Shown in pieces: positions 8,853 to 17,830 of a stretch of DNA of 64,000 nt; the first letter of the stretch is position 1; the number at the start of each line of letters is the position of its first letter. The stretch comes from Actinomycetota bacterium (lineage in GTDB: Bacteria; Actinomycetota; Actinomycetes; Streptosporangiales; Streptosporangiaceae), in NCBI GenBank assembly GCA_027313705.1, contig DAHVDE010000067.1, positions 117,047-181,046 on the forward strand, in the 5' to 3' direction. The position numbers and the translations under genes are program-made. A model generated the notes under the pieces. The model saw only the letters and a program-made list of their open reading frames with translations. It did no database searches and was not told the DNA's origin.

Positions 8853-10091
8853 CGGTTCTTCAGGTCCGGTCAGCTTGGCCCGGCGCAGCGCGGGGTTGAT
8901 CGCGCCGAGCAGCAGCGCACCTGCCACGCAGATCAGGCCGCCGCTGACCACGGAGACCGTGGTCGAGAAAAGCTGGGCGACCAGGCCGGCTTCGACGTTG
9001 CCTAGCGCCGGGGCGCTTGTGACCTGTGCCAGGTAGACGCCGGAGACTCGCCCGCGCAGTTGGTCCGGGGTATAGCGCTGCACGAGCGCGTTGCGCAGCA
9101 CTTCGGAGAACAAGTCGGCCATTCCGGCCAGGGCGAGGAAAAACAGGCCGAGTGCGAGGTTGTCGCTGAGGCCGAACAGGACGATCGCGGCACCCCAGCC
9201 GAGCCCGGCGAAGATCACGACCACGCCTGGCCGGCGTACCTGGCCGGTCCAGCCGCTGGTCGCGGCGCCGATCAGGGCACCTAGCCCGGGCGCCGCGCTC
9301 AGCAGGCCGAACGTGGCCGCGCCGCCGTGGAAGTGCGTCCTCGCGATCGCGGGGAACAGCGCCGACGGCATGCCGAACACCATCGCGCTCGTATCGACCG
9401 CCAGCATGCCGCCGACGACGCCGTTCCTGGTGACGTACCTGAACCCCTCGGTGATCGAATGGAGGCCTGGCCTGGTCCCCTGCACCGTCGGCGGCAGCGG
9501 GCGGATGAACCACAAGGTCGCGCAGAAGGTGACCAGGCAGGCGGCATCCAGGCCGTAGCAGAAGGAAAGGCCTGGCCCGGCGATCAGCGCTCCGGCCAGG
9601 GCGGGCCCGCCGAGGCTGCCGACCTGGCCGCCCATGGCGTTGAGCGCCGCCGCGGCCGGCATCTGAGCCTCGCCGACCACGACGGGGATCGCGGCGGTGG
9701 TTGCGGGGGAGCCAAGGCCTGACAGCAGGCCGGCGCCGAGCACCAGCAGGTAGATCGCCCAGAGCAGCGGGCGGGTGAGCAGGCTGTTGACCATGAGCAG
9801 CGCGGCAACTGCGATGAGCGGCGCGGAACTGGCCAGCACGACCACGCGGCGGTCATGCCGGTCGGCAAGCATGCCGCCGGTGAGGAAGCCGGTGAACTGG
9901 CCAGCGCCGCTGACCAGGGCGAGGAGGCCGACGGCGAGCGAGGAGTGGCTAATGCCGTAGACCTGCCAGCTCGCGGCCGCGGTGGCGATCTGGTTGCCCG
10001 CGGTCAGCACGCACCGGCCGGTGAACAGCAGCCGGAAGTCCTGGCTCTCGCGCAGCGGGGTGACGTCGATGGCGATTCGCCCGATGCGCAT
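8826..10091 (-). CDS. MFS transporter, MFS_3/EntS-like exporter
   Basis: 421-residue major facilitator with about 12 membrane helices, of the MFS_3 branch that includes enterobactin and drug exporters. Typical features are the early DFRLLFTGRCV segment, the loop GGMLADRHDRRVVV between helices 2 and 3 (motif A), and a DQLRGRVSGVYLAQV stretch after helix 8. The substrate is unknown. ATG 10091 has CGGAGG only 3 nt upstream, an unusually short spacing, but no better start follows. The 3' end overlaps the convergent flavoprotein gene by 27 bp. Confidence 0.85.
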   Translation of the reverse strand: MRIGRIAIDVTPLRESQDFRLLFTGRCVLTAGNQIATAAASWQVYGISHSSLAVGLLALVSGAGQFTGFLTGGMLADRHDRRVVVLASSAPLIAVAALLMVNSLLTRPLLWAIYLLVLGAGLLSGLGSPATTAAIPVVVGEAQMPAAAALNAMGGQVGSLGGPALAGALIAGPGLSFCYGLDAACLVTFCATLWFIRPLPPTVQGTRPGLHSITEGFRYVTRNGVVGGMLAVDTSAMVFGMPSALFPAIARTHFHGGAATFGLLSAAPGLGALIGAATSGWTGQVRRPGVVVIFAGLGWGAAIVLFGLSDNLALGLFFLALAGMADLFSEVLRNALVQRYTPDQLRGRVSGVYLAQVTSAPALGNVEAGLVAQLFSTTVSVVSGGLICVAGALLLGAINPALRRAKLTGPEEPLAEPAAAT

Positions 10092-10259
10092 ATGCCTCCG
10101 CTGTTCAGCCGCGTTGTGCTCAGATTAGCCGCTTGCCTGCGGCGCCGCAGAACCGGGCATCACCATCGATCAAGAGATAGAACTCCTTTGATCATGACGC
10201 AGTTAAGCTAATGCAGTTTTAATAGGAGGGATAGCAGCACTGCTGAAAGGGAGGGAATA

Positions 10260-11603
10260 ATGCGGAGAATTACGGCTATCTTCGCGCCTGTGCTGGCGAT
10301 GACCGCTGCCGCCGTGTTCGGCTTCGGACTGGTGCCCGCGGTGGCGTCAGGTCTTGCGCTGGCGGCACCGGCGACGGGCGGGCCGACGCTCTGGGTGAGT
10401 TCGGCTACCACGGTGACAGGAAACGGCACTGGCTGTGCCCATCCTGGATTCAATGCGATCCAGGCCGCTGTCACGGCGGCGCCCGCCGATGCCACGATCA
10501 AAGTCTGCGCGGGCACCTACACTGAGCAACTTCAGATCACGGGCTCTGTGACGATCGACGGTCTCGGCAACGTCATCGTGCAGCTGCCCGCTAGCCCGGT
10601 TGTAGCCACGACCGCCTGCGACACGGTCTCTGGCGCGGGAAGCGACCAGGACGGCATCTCGATCTGCGGCAACAACGTCTCCGTGACCATGAACAACGTA
10701 GTCGTCGACGCGGCGTGGACCACGACAGTCTGCAATGACAACCTGTACGGCATCCTGGTCGCGGGCGGAGCGACGCTTTCGTTCGACAATTCCTGGGTGG
10801 TCGCGGCCGGGGCGTATCCGCTGAACGGCTGCCAGGGCGGCATCGGCATCGAGGCGGGGATGGCCTGGACCAAGCCGGTCGAGGTCGGCCACCTCAACAT
10901 GAGCGACTCCTGGGTTAGCGGCTACCAGAAGAATGGCATCGTGATCGACGGCTGGCGGTCGACGGGCATCATCGCTCACTCGACCGTGACCGGCGCAGGG
11001 CCGACGCCTTCCATCGCCCAGAACGGCATTCAGGTCAGCGATGCCGGCCGGGCGGTCATCACGGCCACGAGAGTCTCCGGCAACGAGTGTGATGACACCG
11101 CGGCTTCCTGCGGTGCCAACGGACTGCTCGACGTTCAGTCGACCGGGGTGCTGTTCTACGGAGCGGCACGCGGCAGCGAGGTCGTCGACTGCAGGCTCTC
11201 CTACAACGACATCGGGGCCTACTACGTGGCCAACGCGGCCGGAATCCCGGTGAAGAAGCCTCAGGTCACCTTCACAGGTGACATATTCACCGACAACCGC
11301 TATGAGGGCGCGGTGCTCGACCAGGGCAGCGCCAGCATCACCGGGTCGAGTTTCTCTCGCGGCGCCGTCGGCATCGAGGTGCTTCAGTACAGCGGGCAGA
11401 ACGGCCAGACTTTCGGCAGCTATTCGGTCGCCAGCTACGACCACTTCGCCGACATGCATCACGCGACGGTTGACGTCCTGTCAGACCGGCAGCAGGGCGA
11501 CAAGCCGGGCACGTTCACGATTACGCATAGTGACATCTACTCGGCCAAGGTTCTTGACAACAGCAAGAACTTGCCGATCATCCATAGGTTCGACACCAAG
11601 TAG
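10260..11603 (+). CDS. Secreted right-handed parallel beta-helix protein
   Basis: 447 residues. An N-terminal signal peptide (MRRITAIF, then a hydrophobic stretch to about residue 35 ending in alanines) directs export. The mature part begins with an IQAAVTAAPADATIKVCAGTYTE-type segment, which in pectate-lyase-like and DUF1565-type proteins opens a right-handed beta helix, then repeats of short turns such as SGYQKNGIVIDG and NDIGAYYV. Such proteins bind or cleave polysaccharides or act as surface proteins; no catalytic Asp set can be assigned by eye. ATG 10260 follows GGGAGGG with a 4-nt gap. It stands alone between an MFS gene and glyA and may act on the polysaccharide implied by the neighbouring sugar genes. 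Confidence 0.75.
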   Translation: MRRITAIFAPVLAMTAAAVFGFGLVPAVASGLALAAPATGGPTLWVSSATTVTGNGTGCAHPGFNAIQAAVTAAPADATIKVCAGTYTEQLQITGSVTIDGLGNVIVQLPASPVVATTACDTVSGAGSDQDGISICGNNVSVTMNNVVVDAAWTTTVCNDNLYGILVAGGATLSFDNSWVVAAGAYPLNGCQGGIGIEAGMAWTKPVEVGHLNMSDSWVSGYQKNGIVIDGWRSTGIIAHSTVTGAGPTPSIAQNGIQVSDAGRAVITATRVSGNECDDTAASCGANGLLDVQSTGVLFYGAARGSEVVDCRLSYNDIGAYYVANAAGIPVKKPQVTFTGDIFTDNRYEGAVLDQGSASITGSSFSRGAVGIEVLQYSGQNGQTFGSYSVASYDHFADMHHATVDVLSDRQQGDKPGTFTITHSDIYSAKVLDNSKNLPIIHRFDTK

Positions 11604-11702
11604 CTAGCCAGCAGTTCGGTTCGTCCCCGCAGGCGCCTGCCCGGCCGCGCGGCGGTCGCCTCCGGGGATGACCTGCTTGGCTGCCACGGCTAGGCTTTTG
11701 CC

Positions 11703-12974
11703 ATGCATGAGCCGCCCATAGCACAAGTCGCCGCCACCGACCCGCAGATCGCCGCCCTGATCGAGAGCGAGGCGCAACGGCAGTTCGCCAAGCTGCGCAT
11801 GATCCCCTCGGAGAACTACGTCTCGCTTGCCGTGCTCGAAGCCAGCGGGTCCGTGCTCACGAACAAGTATTCAGAGGGATACGCGGGCCGCAGGTACTAC
11901 GAGGGGCAGCAGTTCGTTGACCCGATCGAGACCATCGCCAAGCAGCGCGCGCAGGAACTCTTCCGCGCCGATCACGCTAACGTGCAGCCGTACTCGGGTT
12001 CCCCGGCCAACCTGGCCGTCTACCTCGCGTTCTTGTCGCCGGGTGACACCGTCATGGGCATGGCGCTGCCGATGGGCGGTCACCTTACCCACGGGTGGTC
12101 GGTATCTGTCACCGGCAAGTGGTTCAAGTCCGTGCAGTACGGTGTGCGCGCCGATACCGGCCGGATCGATTTCGACGAGGTCAGGGACCTCGCGCTGCGC
12201 GAGCGGCCCAAGGTGATCTACTGCGGTGGCACGGCGATACCGCGCACGATCGACTTCCCTGCCTTCGCCTCGGTCGCCAGCGAGGTCGGCGCGGTCCTAG
12301 TCGCGGACATCGCGCACATCGCCGGCCTGATTGCCGGCGGCGCGCATCCGAGCCCGGCGGGACACGCTCAGGTGATCACGACCACGACGCACAAGACGCT
12401 GCGCGGGCCACGCGGTGCGATGATCATGTGCGACGCCGCGCACGCCACGGCGATCGACAAAGCCGTCTTCCCCGGCTTGCAGGGCGGCCCGCATGACCAC
12501 ACCACGGCCGCGATCGCCGTCGCGCTCAAGGAGGCGGCCGCGCCTTCGTTCAGCACCTATGCGCATCAGGTCGTGGCCAACGCGAAGGCGCTCGCGGCGG
12601 CGCTTTCCGGCCTCGGCTACACGCTCGTGTCAGGTGGTACCGACAATCACCTCATCTTGATGGATCTCACCGCTCAGGAGATCGCGGGCAAGCCGGCCGC
12701 CAAGGCGCTTGACCGGGCGGGCATCGAGGTCAACTACAACACCGTGCCCTACGACCCGCGCAAGCCTTTCGACCCGTCCGGGCTGCGGATCGGGACTCCC
12801 GCGATTACCACGCGCGGTTTGTCGCCCGAGCATATGCCGCAGATCGCGGCGTGGATGGACGAGGCGATCACCGCGGCGAAGAAGGATGACGAGGCGGTCA
12901 TCGAGCGAATAGCCGGAAATGTCCGTGACCTGCTTGCCGATTTCCCGATGCCAGGCTTCACGCAGATCGCCTGA
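11703..12974 (+). CDS. glyA: Serine hydroxymethyltransferase
   Basis: PLP-dependent cytosolic enzyme that interconverts serine plus tetrahydrofolate with glycine plus methylene-tetrahydrofolate. 423 residues, normal length. The PLP lysine is Lys231 in TTTTHKTLRGPRG; the N-terminal IPSENY, the YAGRRYYEG active-site segment and GGTDNHL are all present and intact. ATG 11703 has only a weak ribosome binding site. It is a single gene. Together with the dimethylglycine dehydrogenase-like gene at 27193 it contributes to one-carbon metabolism, but the two are not linked. Confidence 0.97.
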   Translation: MHEPPIAQVAATDPQIAALIESEAQRQFAKLRMIPSENYVSLAVLEASGSVLTNKYSEGYAGRRYYEGQQFVDPIETIAKQRAQELFRADHANVQPYSGSPANLAVYLAFLSPGDTVMGMALPMGGHLTHGWSVSVTGKWFKSVQYGVRADTGRIDFDEVRDLALRERPKVIYCGGTAIPRTIDFPAFASVASEVGAVLVADIAHIAGLIAGGAHPSPAGHAQVITTTTHKTLRGPRGAMIMCDAAHATAIDKAVFPGLQGGPHDHTTAAIAVALKEAAAPSFSTYAHQVVANAKALAAALSGLGYTLVSGGTDNHLILMDLTAQEIAGKPAAKALDRAGIEVNYNTVPYDPRKPFDPSGLRIGTPAITTRGLSPEHMPQIAAWMDEAITAAKKDDEAVIERIAGNVRDLLADFPMPGFTQIA

Positions 12975-13032
12975 TCTAGTCACCCTATTCGAGCGGTCAT
13001 TCTTGGCGTTGCACTTGCGCGCGCGTTGATAC

Positions 13033-13044
13033 GAATATACGTTC
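13033..13044 (+). promoter_or_regulatory. LexA/SOS-box-like dyad
   Basis: GAAT-ATAC-GTTC, one mismatch from the actinobacterial SOS core GAAC-N4-GTTC, flanked by CGA on the right. It lies about 100 bp upstream of the DUF6504 gene, whose relatives I recall beside damage-inducible polymerase genes. No other SOS gene is adjacent. Confidence 0.4.
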
Positions 13045-13141
13045 GAATGGAGGTTGCGGGCTGCCGGTCTTCCCCTGGGCAGCGGGCGTAGCGGCGGGTT
13101 AGCGACTGCGAGACCGCCGCCCGAGACGGGGACGCGGGTAG

Positions 13142-13420
13142 ATGAGTGCGATGCGACCGGAGCCGGCCCAGGTGCAGATGAACGAGGATAGGCCGGGCCG
13201 GTTTGTCTGGCGCGGGCGGCTTTACACGGTGCTCGCGATCCTCAGGCGTCCTGGCGGGCCTTCGGTGCCAGAAGAGCACGATCACGATCTTGCGGGCGAG
13301 CCTGGCCAGTGGCGCTGCTGGCGAGTAACCGCAGCCCCAGGCAAAAATGTGCCGCCTGTTGGCTTCAGGCTCTGCCAAGACGGCGGGACCGGCCGCTGGC
13401 TGCTCTCCCGCGACGGCTGA
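13142..13420 (+). CDS. DUF6504 family small protein
   Basis: 92-residue soluble protein resembling the actinobacterial DUF6504 family: the central GRFVWRGRLYTVLAILRR and the later WRCWRVTAA and FRLCQD..TGRWLLSR blocks are the recognisable parts. The function is unknown. From memory, relatives are often encoded next to ImuB-like Y-family polymerases and DnaE2, hinting at a role in DNA-damage tolerance, but here it is alone. ATG 13142 is used; later ATGs at 13151 and 13178 are possible. A LexA-like dyad lies upstream. Confidence 0.7.
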   Translation: MSAMRPEPAQVQMNEDRPGRFVWRGRLYTVLAILRRPGGPSVPEEHDHDLAGEPGQWRCWRVTAAPGKNVPPVGFRLCQDGGTGRWLLSRDG

Positions 13421-13583
13421 GGGCCGCCGCCGAGGCACGGGGACTGCGGGCGGCAAATTGAATGGCGCCTCGGCGTCAGGGAATGGCAAACCGGGTTTTC
13501 GGTGGCCGGCCTGACCGGGTAGGGCCGCCTAGATTCTGCCAGGAGGATCTAGGTGCCTAGCCGGGGGGAGTGGGTCGGTCGTC

Positions 13584-15854
13584 ATGCTGGCTGCCAGGCT
13601 TGCTGTCGCTGTCGCTTTGCTGTTCGGATTCGGCGGACATCAGCAGGCGGCGCGAACTGACCATGCCCTGGCCAGCAAGGAGCCTGCTCAGATGAAGACT
13701 ATTCGCTACCTTGGCTACCGGTTCTCGGTGCCAAGGTCCTGGCCGGTCGTCTACGACAGCAGGAATCCGCGCAGGTGCGTGCGGTTTGACGAGCACGCGC
13801 TGTATCTCGGCTCGGTGAGCGGCCGCGAGTTCTGCCCTAGCTGGCTGATCGGAACTACCGAGTCGGTCCTGATTCAGCCAGGGCGGCTGGCTCGCGTGGC
13901 GGCTTCGTCCGCTGAAGATCCGGTCGCGCGGCAGATTACCGTCCGGGCGGCCAGGATCCGGATAACGGCGACTTTCGATACCGACCCTGCGGTCATCTAC
14001 CACATGCTAGCCAGCGCCGGGCTGCCCGCGCCTGTGACAGTCGCCCCAGACCCTGCCGCGCCGAATCCGGCCGCAGCCGACCCGGCTGCCTTGCCGGAAA
14101 TCTCGGGTACGCCGCTGGGCGCCGGCCTGCACTACCCGATGGCGAGGCCGCCGCTGCCGGACACCGTGGCAAGTTACCGCGGCCTCGGGTTCGACGCGTG
14201 CGCTGCGCCGGGCAGGAAATTCATGCGAGCCTGGCGCCGTCACTCGCCATACCGCGCGATCGGGATCTATATCGGAGGTGCTGACCGCGCCTGCGCGCAG
14301 CCTGACCTCAGCCCTGGCTGGGTCCGGGCGCAGGCGGCGGCTGGATGGCGGTTCATACCGCTTTATGCCGGGCCGCAGGCGGCATTCGGCCAGCTTTCCC
14401 GGCCATACCTGCAGGGCAGGGCGGCGGCGTCTGACGCGGTGGTGCAAGCCAGGTGGCTCGGGTTCGGCCCGCGTACTCCGCTTTACTATGACATGGAGGC
14501 CTACGCTCCGCATTCGCGGCTGCACGTGCTGCGTTTCCTGTCGGCCTGGACCAGGCGCTTGCACCGGCTCGGCTATACCTCCGGCGTGTACAGCAGTGCC
14601 GACTCCGGGATCGCCGACCTGGCGGGGCAGTACTCTTCTGGCCAGTTCGCGATGCCTGACGTCATCTACGATGCCTTGTGGAACGGGTCTGCCTCGACCA
14701 GAGGCGGCGGGATGTTCGACGGTCCTTGGCCGTCACACAAGCGGATACACCAGTTCAGCGGCAACATCACTCAGACTTTCGGCGGTGACACCCTGAACGT
14801 CGACCAGGATGTGCTCAACGTCCGGTTGCGGGTGCGGTACGCCACGGCCCAGTCGTCGGCGGCGGTGGCCGAACCAGGCGGCACCGTGCTCGCCTTCTTC
14901 CTTGGCAAGCGCGACCGGCTGTGGCTGGAGCGGTACGTGCCGCCGGTCGGTTCAGGGCCGGGTGCCGCGGGCAAGTGGGTGGGCCCGGCACTCGCGGCGA
15001 AAGGCGCCGTGTCGGCACCTGCCGCGGTCTGGACGGGGACCGGGGTCGAGGTGTTCTACAAAGGACCCTCCGGTTATCTGTGGGTCGCGAACTATCAGCG
15101 GGACGGCACGCTGATCTCGCGGCGCAGGCTGACCATGATGGGCGTGCTCGGCTCGCAGCCGCGCGCGATTGCTCAGGCCGGCGGCGTGGTCGACGTGTTC
15201 TGGCGCGGTTCGGCCGATGATCATCTCTGGCATGGCCAGTACACGCCAGGCAGTGGCTGGAACGGGCCGCAGGGCCTAGGCGGGAGCCTGGCGTCGGCGC
15301 CCGCACCCGTGACCTCGGCACCCGGCGTCACCTCGGTGTTCTTCAAGGGCGCCAACGGCGGGCTCTGGATGCTGAGCCGTGACCTGAGCGGTACCTGGTC
15401 CGAGCCGCGAGATCTTGGCATGGCACCGCTCGGCGGCCCGCCGCAGGCCACTGCGCAGGCCGATGGGGACATCGAGGTGTACTGGGCAGGAGATGGCAAT
15501 CCGTATCTTTGGGAATGCTTCTTCACGCCAGGTACCGGGTGGCGCGGGCCGCGCGACCTCGGCGGCGACCTGAGGTCGCAGCCCTGGCCGGTGACCGCCT
15601 CAGGCACGGTGAGCGTGATCTGGCGCGGGCCTGGCCACAGCCTCGGCTACGCAAGGCACCTGGCGGGCAGTTCTAACTGGAACGTGCTGAGCTGGCGGGA
15701 GTCGGCACCCGCCGGGCTCGGCTGGATCGGCTCCGCGCCGTTCGCCTCGGTCGGCGCGGAAGGCGTTCAGGTGTTCTGGAGCGGCCGTGGCAGCGCAGAC
15801 TGGACAGCGGGGCCTGATGGCAAGAACTGGTCAAAGCCCGTCAAGCTGACTTAG
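13584..15854 (+). CDS. Secreted DUF1906 (glycoside-hydrolase-like) protein with C-terminal beta-propeller
   Basis: 756 residues in three parts. First, a signal peptide (about 1-25) and a beta-rich region to about 150. Second, a DUF1906 domain (about 190-420, starting GLGFDACAAPGRKFM), the Rv2525c-like TIM-barrel fold related to lysozyme-like hydrolases; a YYDMEAY segment carries acidic residues where catalysis would be expected. Third, a C-terminal propeller (about 430-750) of at least five repeats of the type VDVFWRG..DHLWHGQYTPGSGW, resembling PLL/fucose-lectin propellers that bind sugars. A cell-surface carbohydrate-binding hydrolase is inferred. ATG 13584 is chosen because it gives the signal peptide. 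The stop overlaps the convergent SQD1-like gene by 4 bp. Confidence 0.78.
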   Translation: MLAARLAVAVALLFGFGGHQQAARTDHALASKEPAQMKTIRYLGYRFSVPRSWPVVYDSRNPRRCVRFDEHALYLGSVSGREFCPSWLIGTTESVLIQPGRLARVAASSAEDPVARQITVRAARIRITATFDTDPAVIYHMLASAGLPAPVTVAPDPAAPNPAAADPAALPEISGTPLGAGLHYPMARPPLPDTVASYRGLGFDACAAPGRKFMRAWRRHSPYRAIGIYIGGADRACAQPDLSPGWVRAQAAAGWRFIPLYAGPQAAFGQLSRPYLQGRAAASDAVVQARWLGFGPRTPLYYDMEAYAPHSRLHVLRFLSAWTRRLHRLGYTSGVYSSADSGIADLAGQYSSGQFAMPDVIYDALWNGSASTRGGGMFDGPWPSHKRIHQFSGNITQTFGGDTLNVDQDVLNVRLRVRYATAQSSAAVAEPGGTVLAFFLGKRDRLWLERYVPPVGSGPGAAGKWVGPALAAKGAVSAPAAVWTGTGVEVFYKGPSGYLWVANYQRDGTLISRRRLTMMGVLGSQPRAIAQAGGVVDVFWRGSADDHLWHGQYTPGSGWNGPQGLGGSLASAPAPVTSAPGVTSVFFKGANGGLWMLSRDLSGTWSEPRDLGMAPLGGPPQATAQADGDIEVYWAGDGNPYLWECFFTPGTGWRGPRDLGGDLRSQPWPVTASGTVSVIWRGPGHSLGYARHLAGSSNWNVLSWRESAPAGLGWIGSAPFASVGAEGVQVFWSGRGSADWTAGPDGKNWSKPVKLT

Positions 15855-17014
15855 TTCCCGATCGGGCTCGCCGACCTGCGCCAGTCGATGGTCGGGGTCA
15901 TTGCCTCTGGCCTGACCCGGTAGGCGTAGCGCTTGGTGATCTCGAACAGGGACTCGATCAGGGTGTCAGAGAGCAGATGCGGCACCAGGCCGAGGTCGAC
16001 CATGCCAGAATGCACAACGTTGTAGTGGTGGCCCTCCTCTTCGACCCTGGGATTGTCCAGGTGCTCGATCTTGACGGGCAGAGGGCTGACCCTGGCGACT
16101 GTCTGCGCCATCGACGTGATCGACAGCGACTGAGTCATCTGGTTGAAGACGCGGAACTCGCCCCGGTCGGCCGGGTTCTCACAGGCCAGCTGGAGGCAGC
16201 GAACGGTGTCCCTGATCTCGATGATGCCGCGGACCTGGCTGCCCATCCCGTACACGGAAAGCGGAAGGCCGAGCACCGCCTGGATCACGAACCTGTTGAG
16301 CACCGTGCCGAACACGGCGTCATAGTCGTACCTGGTGGCGAGCCGGTCGTCACGAGCGGTCTGCGGCGTCTGCTGACCGTAGACGACGCCCTGATTAAGG
16401 TCGGTCGCGCGAAGGCCCCAGATGCGGCAGGCGAACTCGATGTTGTGACTGTCGTGCACCTTGGACAGGTGGTAATAGGAGCCGGGGCGCTTGGGGAACA
16501 GCACCCGGTCCTTCCTGCCCTTGTGCTCGATCTCCAGCCAGCCTTCCTCGATGTCGATGTTCGGCGTGCCGTAGGCACCCATGGTGCCGAGCTTGACCAA
16601 GTGGATGTCAGGGTCAATTTCCGCGATCGCATACAGCACGTTGAGGGTGCCGACCACGTTGTTGACCTGGGTGTAGACGGCGTGCTTGCGGTCGACCATT
16701 GAGTAGGGAGCGGCCCGCTGCTCGGCGAAATGCACGATCGCGTCTGGCCCGAAATCCCTGACTACCTGGTAAGTGAAATCGGCGTCGGTGAGGTCACCCA
16801 CATGGCAGCCGATGGACACTCCGCTCAGTTCGCGCCAGACCCTGATCCTGGTCTGCAGCGACTCGATCGGCACCAGGCTGTCCACGCCCATTTCGAAGTC
16901 GTAGCCGCGCCTGGCGAAGTTGTCGACCACGGCGACCTCGTGCCCGGCATCTGACAAGTGCAGCGCGGTCGGCCAGCCGAGATAGCCGTCGCCGCCAAGT
17001 ACCAAGATCTTCAT
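15851..17014 (-). CDS. UDP-sulfoquinovose synthase-like NAD-dependent SDR (SQD1 family)
   Basis: 387-residue extended SDR that closely resembles SQD1, the enzyme that converts UDP-glucose and sulfite to UDP-sulfoquinovose. Landmarks are the Rossmann motif GGDGYLGWPTALHL, AEQRAAPYSM, KLGTMGAYGTPNIDIEEG, the catalytic YYHLSKVHDS with the YxxxK pair, and RATDLNQGVVYG. These are characteristic of this branch rather than of ordinary 4-epimerases. ATG 17014 starts the gene. SQD1 products feed SQDG lipids or, in some prokaryotes, sulfonated glycans; no SQDG synthase (SqdX) is next to it, whereas GtrA and a polyprenyl-type GT2 are. A sulfonated surface sugar is a plausible inference, not shown. Confidence 0.85.
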   Translation of the reverse strand: MKILVLGGDGYLGWPTALHLSDAGHEVAVVDNFARRGYDFEMGVDSLVPIESLQTRIRVWRELSGVSIGCHVGDLTDADFTYQVVRDFGPDAIVHFAEQRAAPYSMVDRKHAVYTQVNNVVGTLNVLYAIAEIDPDIHLVKLGTMGAYGTPNIDIEEGWLEIEHKGRKDRVLFPKRPGSYYHLSKVHDSHNIEFACRIWGLRATDLNQGVVYGQQTPQTARDDRLATRYDYDAVFGTVLNRFVIQAVLGLPLSVYGMGSQVRGIIEIRDTVRCLQLACENPADRGEFRVFNQMTQSLSITSMAQTVARVSPLPVKIEHLDNPRVEEEGHHYNVVHSGMVDLGLVPHLLSDTLIESLFEITKRYAYRVRPEAMTPTIDWRRSASPIGN

Positions 17015-17192
17015 CGGTGCAACTCCGGAAAACCTAATGCCTCGCCCGCAATGGCATCGCGCGGTCCCGAGCGGGTAGTACCCTGTCCCGGGGCCGTGAC
17101 CATGATGGGGCGTTCTCGTCCCGGCCTAGGCCGGTTCCCGTACTGTATAGGTGTCTTCATCATGAGCGTGCTTCCGAGCGGCAAGGATTTCA

Positions 17193-17747
17193 ATGCAAAA
17201 GCTCATCGACAGGCTACCGGCCCCGCTGGCCAGCAAGCTCAAGACCAGGTTCGGCACCCAGTTCCTGAGGTTCGCGCTAGTCGCGGTGGCTTCGCTCGCC
17301 GCCAGCGAGATCGCGCTTGGCGTTCTCATCGACGGCCTGCATCTCACCGCGGGCATCTCCGGGGTGAGCGCGGCGATAGTCGGCGCGATCGTGAGCTATG
17401 TCCTGTCGCGCTGGGCCTGGCGCCGTAAGGGCAAGCCCAATGTCCTGCGTGAGACTATCCCGTTCTGGCTGGTATCGGTCGGCGCCTGGCTGGTGCTCGG
17501 CCTGGCCACCAAGCTCGGCGTGGCGATCGCCCATCACGAGCACTTGGTGCATCTGGAAAAGAACCTCGTCATAGGCGGCGTGTACTTTCTCGCCAACTGC
17601 GTGACCTTCGTGCTGAGGTTCCTGATCTTCCACTATGTGCTGTTTGCCGACAAGGACACTACGGCGGAGACCGCCATGATCGAGGCCGAGTCGCTGTCAC
17701 CGGTGAGCGTGCCGGCATCGGCCCAAGAGCCGGAAGAACGGCATTAG
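17193..17747 (+). CDS. GtrA-family membrane protein
   Basis: 184-residue integral membrane protein of the GtrA/PF04138 family, with about four transmembrane helices, thought to help flip polyprenyl-phosphate-linked sugars across the membrane. The characteristic start FLRFALVAVASLAASEIALGVL and the last helix FLANCVTFVLRFLIFHYVLF are seen. ATG 17193 is preceded by AAGGA at a suitable distance. It faces the SQD1-like gene (divergent) and converges on a polyprenyl-type GT2 gene, the usual functional partner of GtrA proteins. Confidence 0.88.
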   Translation: MQKLIDRLPAPLASKLKTRFGTQFLRFALVAVASLAASEIALGVLIDGLHLTAGISGVSAAIVGAIVSYVLSRWAWRRKGKPNVLRETIPFWLVSVGAWLVLGLATKLGVAIAHHEHLVHLEKNLVIGGVYFLANCVTFVLRFLIFHYVLFADKDTTAETAMIEAESLSPVSVPASAQEPEERH

Positions 17748-17760
17748 CTTCCCGAAGTCA

Positions 17761-17807
17761 GGTAAACAGCCCCGCAGGTCCTGGCCAGGCCTGCGGGGCT
17801 GTTTACC
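17761..17807. terminator. Bidirectional terminator hairpin
   Basis: Perfect 18-bp inverted repeat (17761-17778 with 17790-17807), with an 11-nt loop that contains a further palindrome (cctggccagg), located between the convergent gtrA-like and GT2 genes. Confidence 0.85.
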
Positions 17808-17830
17808 TCTTGAGGTGCTTAATTGCCGAA

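Noticed and set aside
12980..13489. 169-codon reverse-strand frame opposite the DUF6504 gene
   Set aside because: Pro/Arg-rich shadow of the DUF6504 gene and its leader without start signals.
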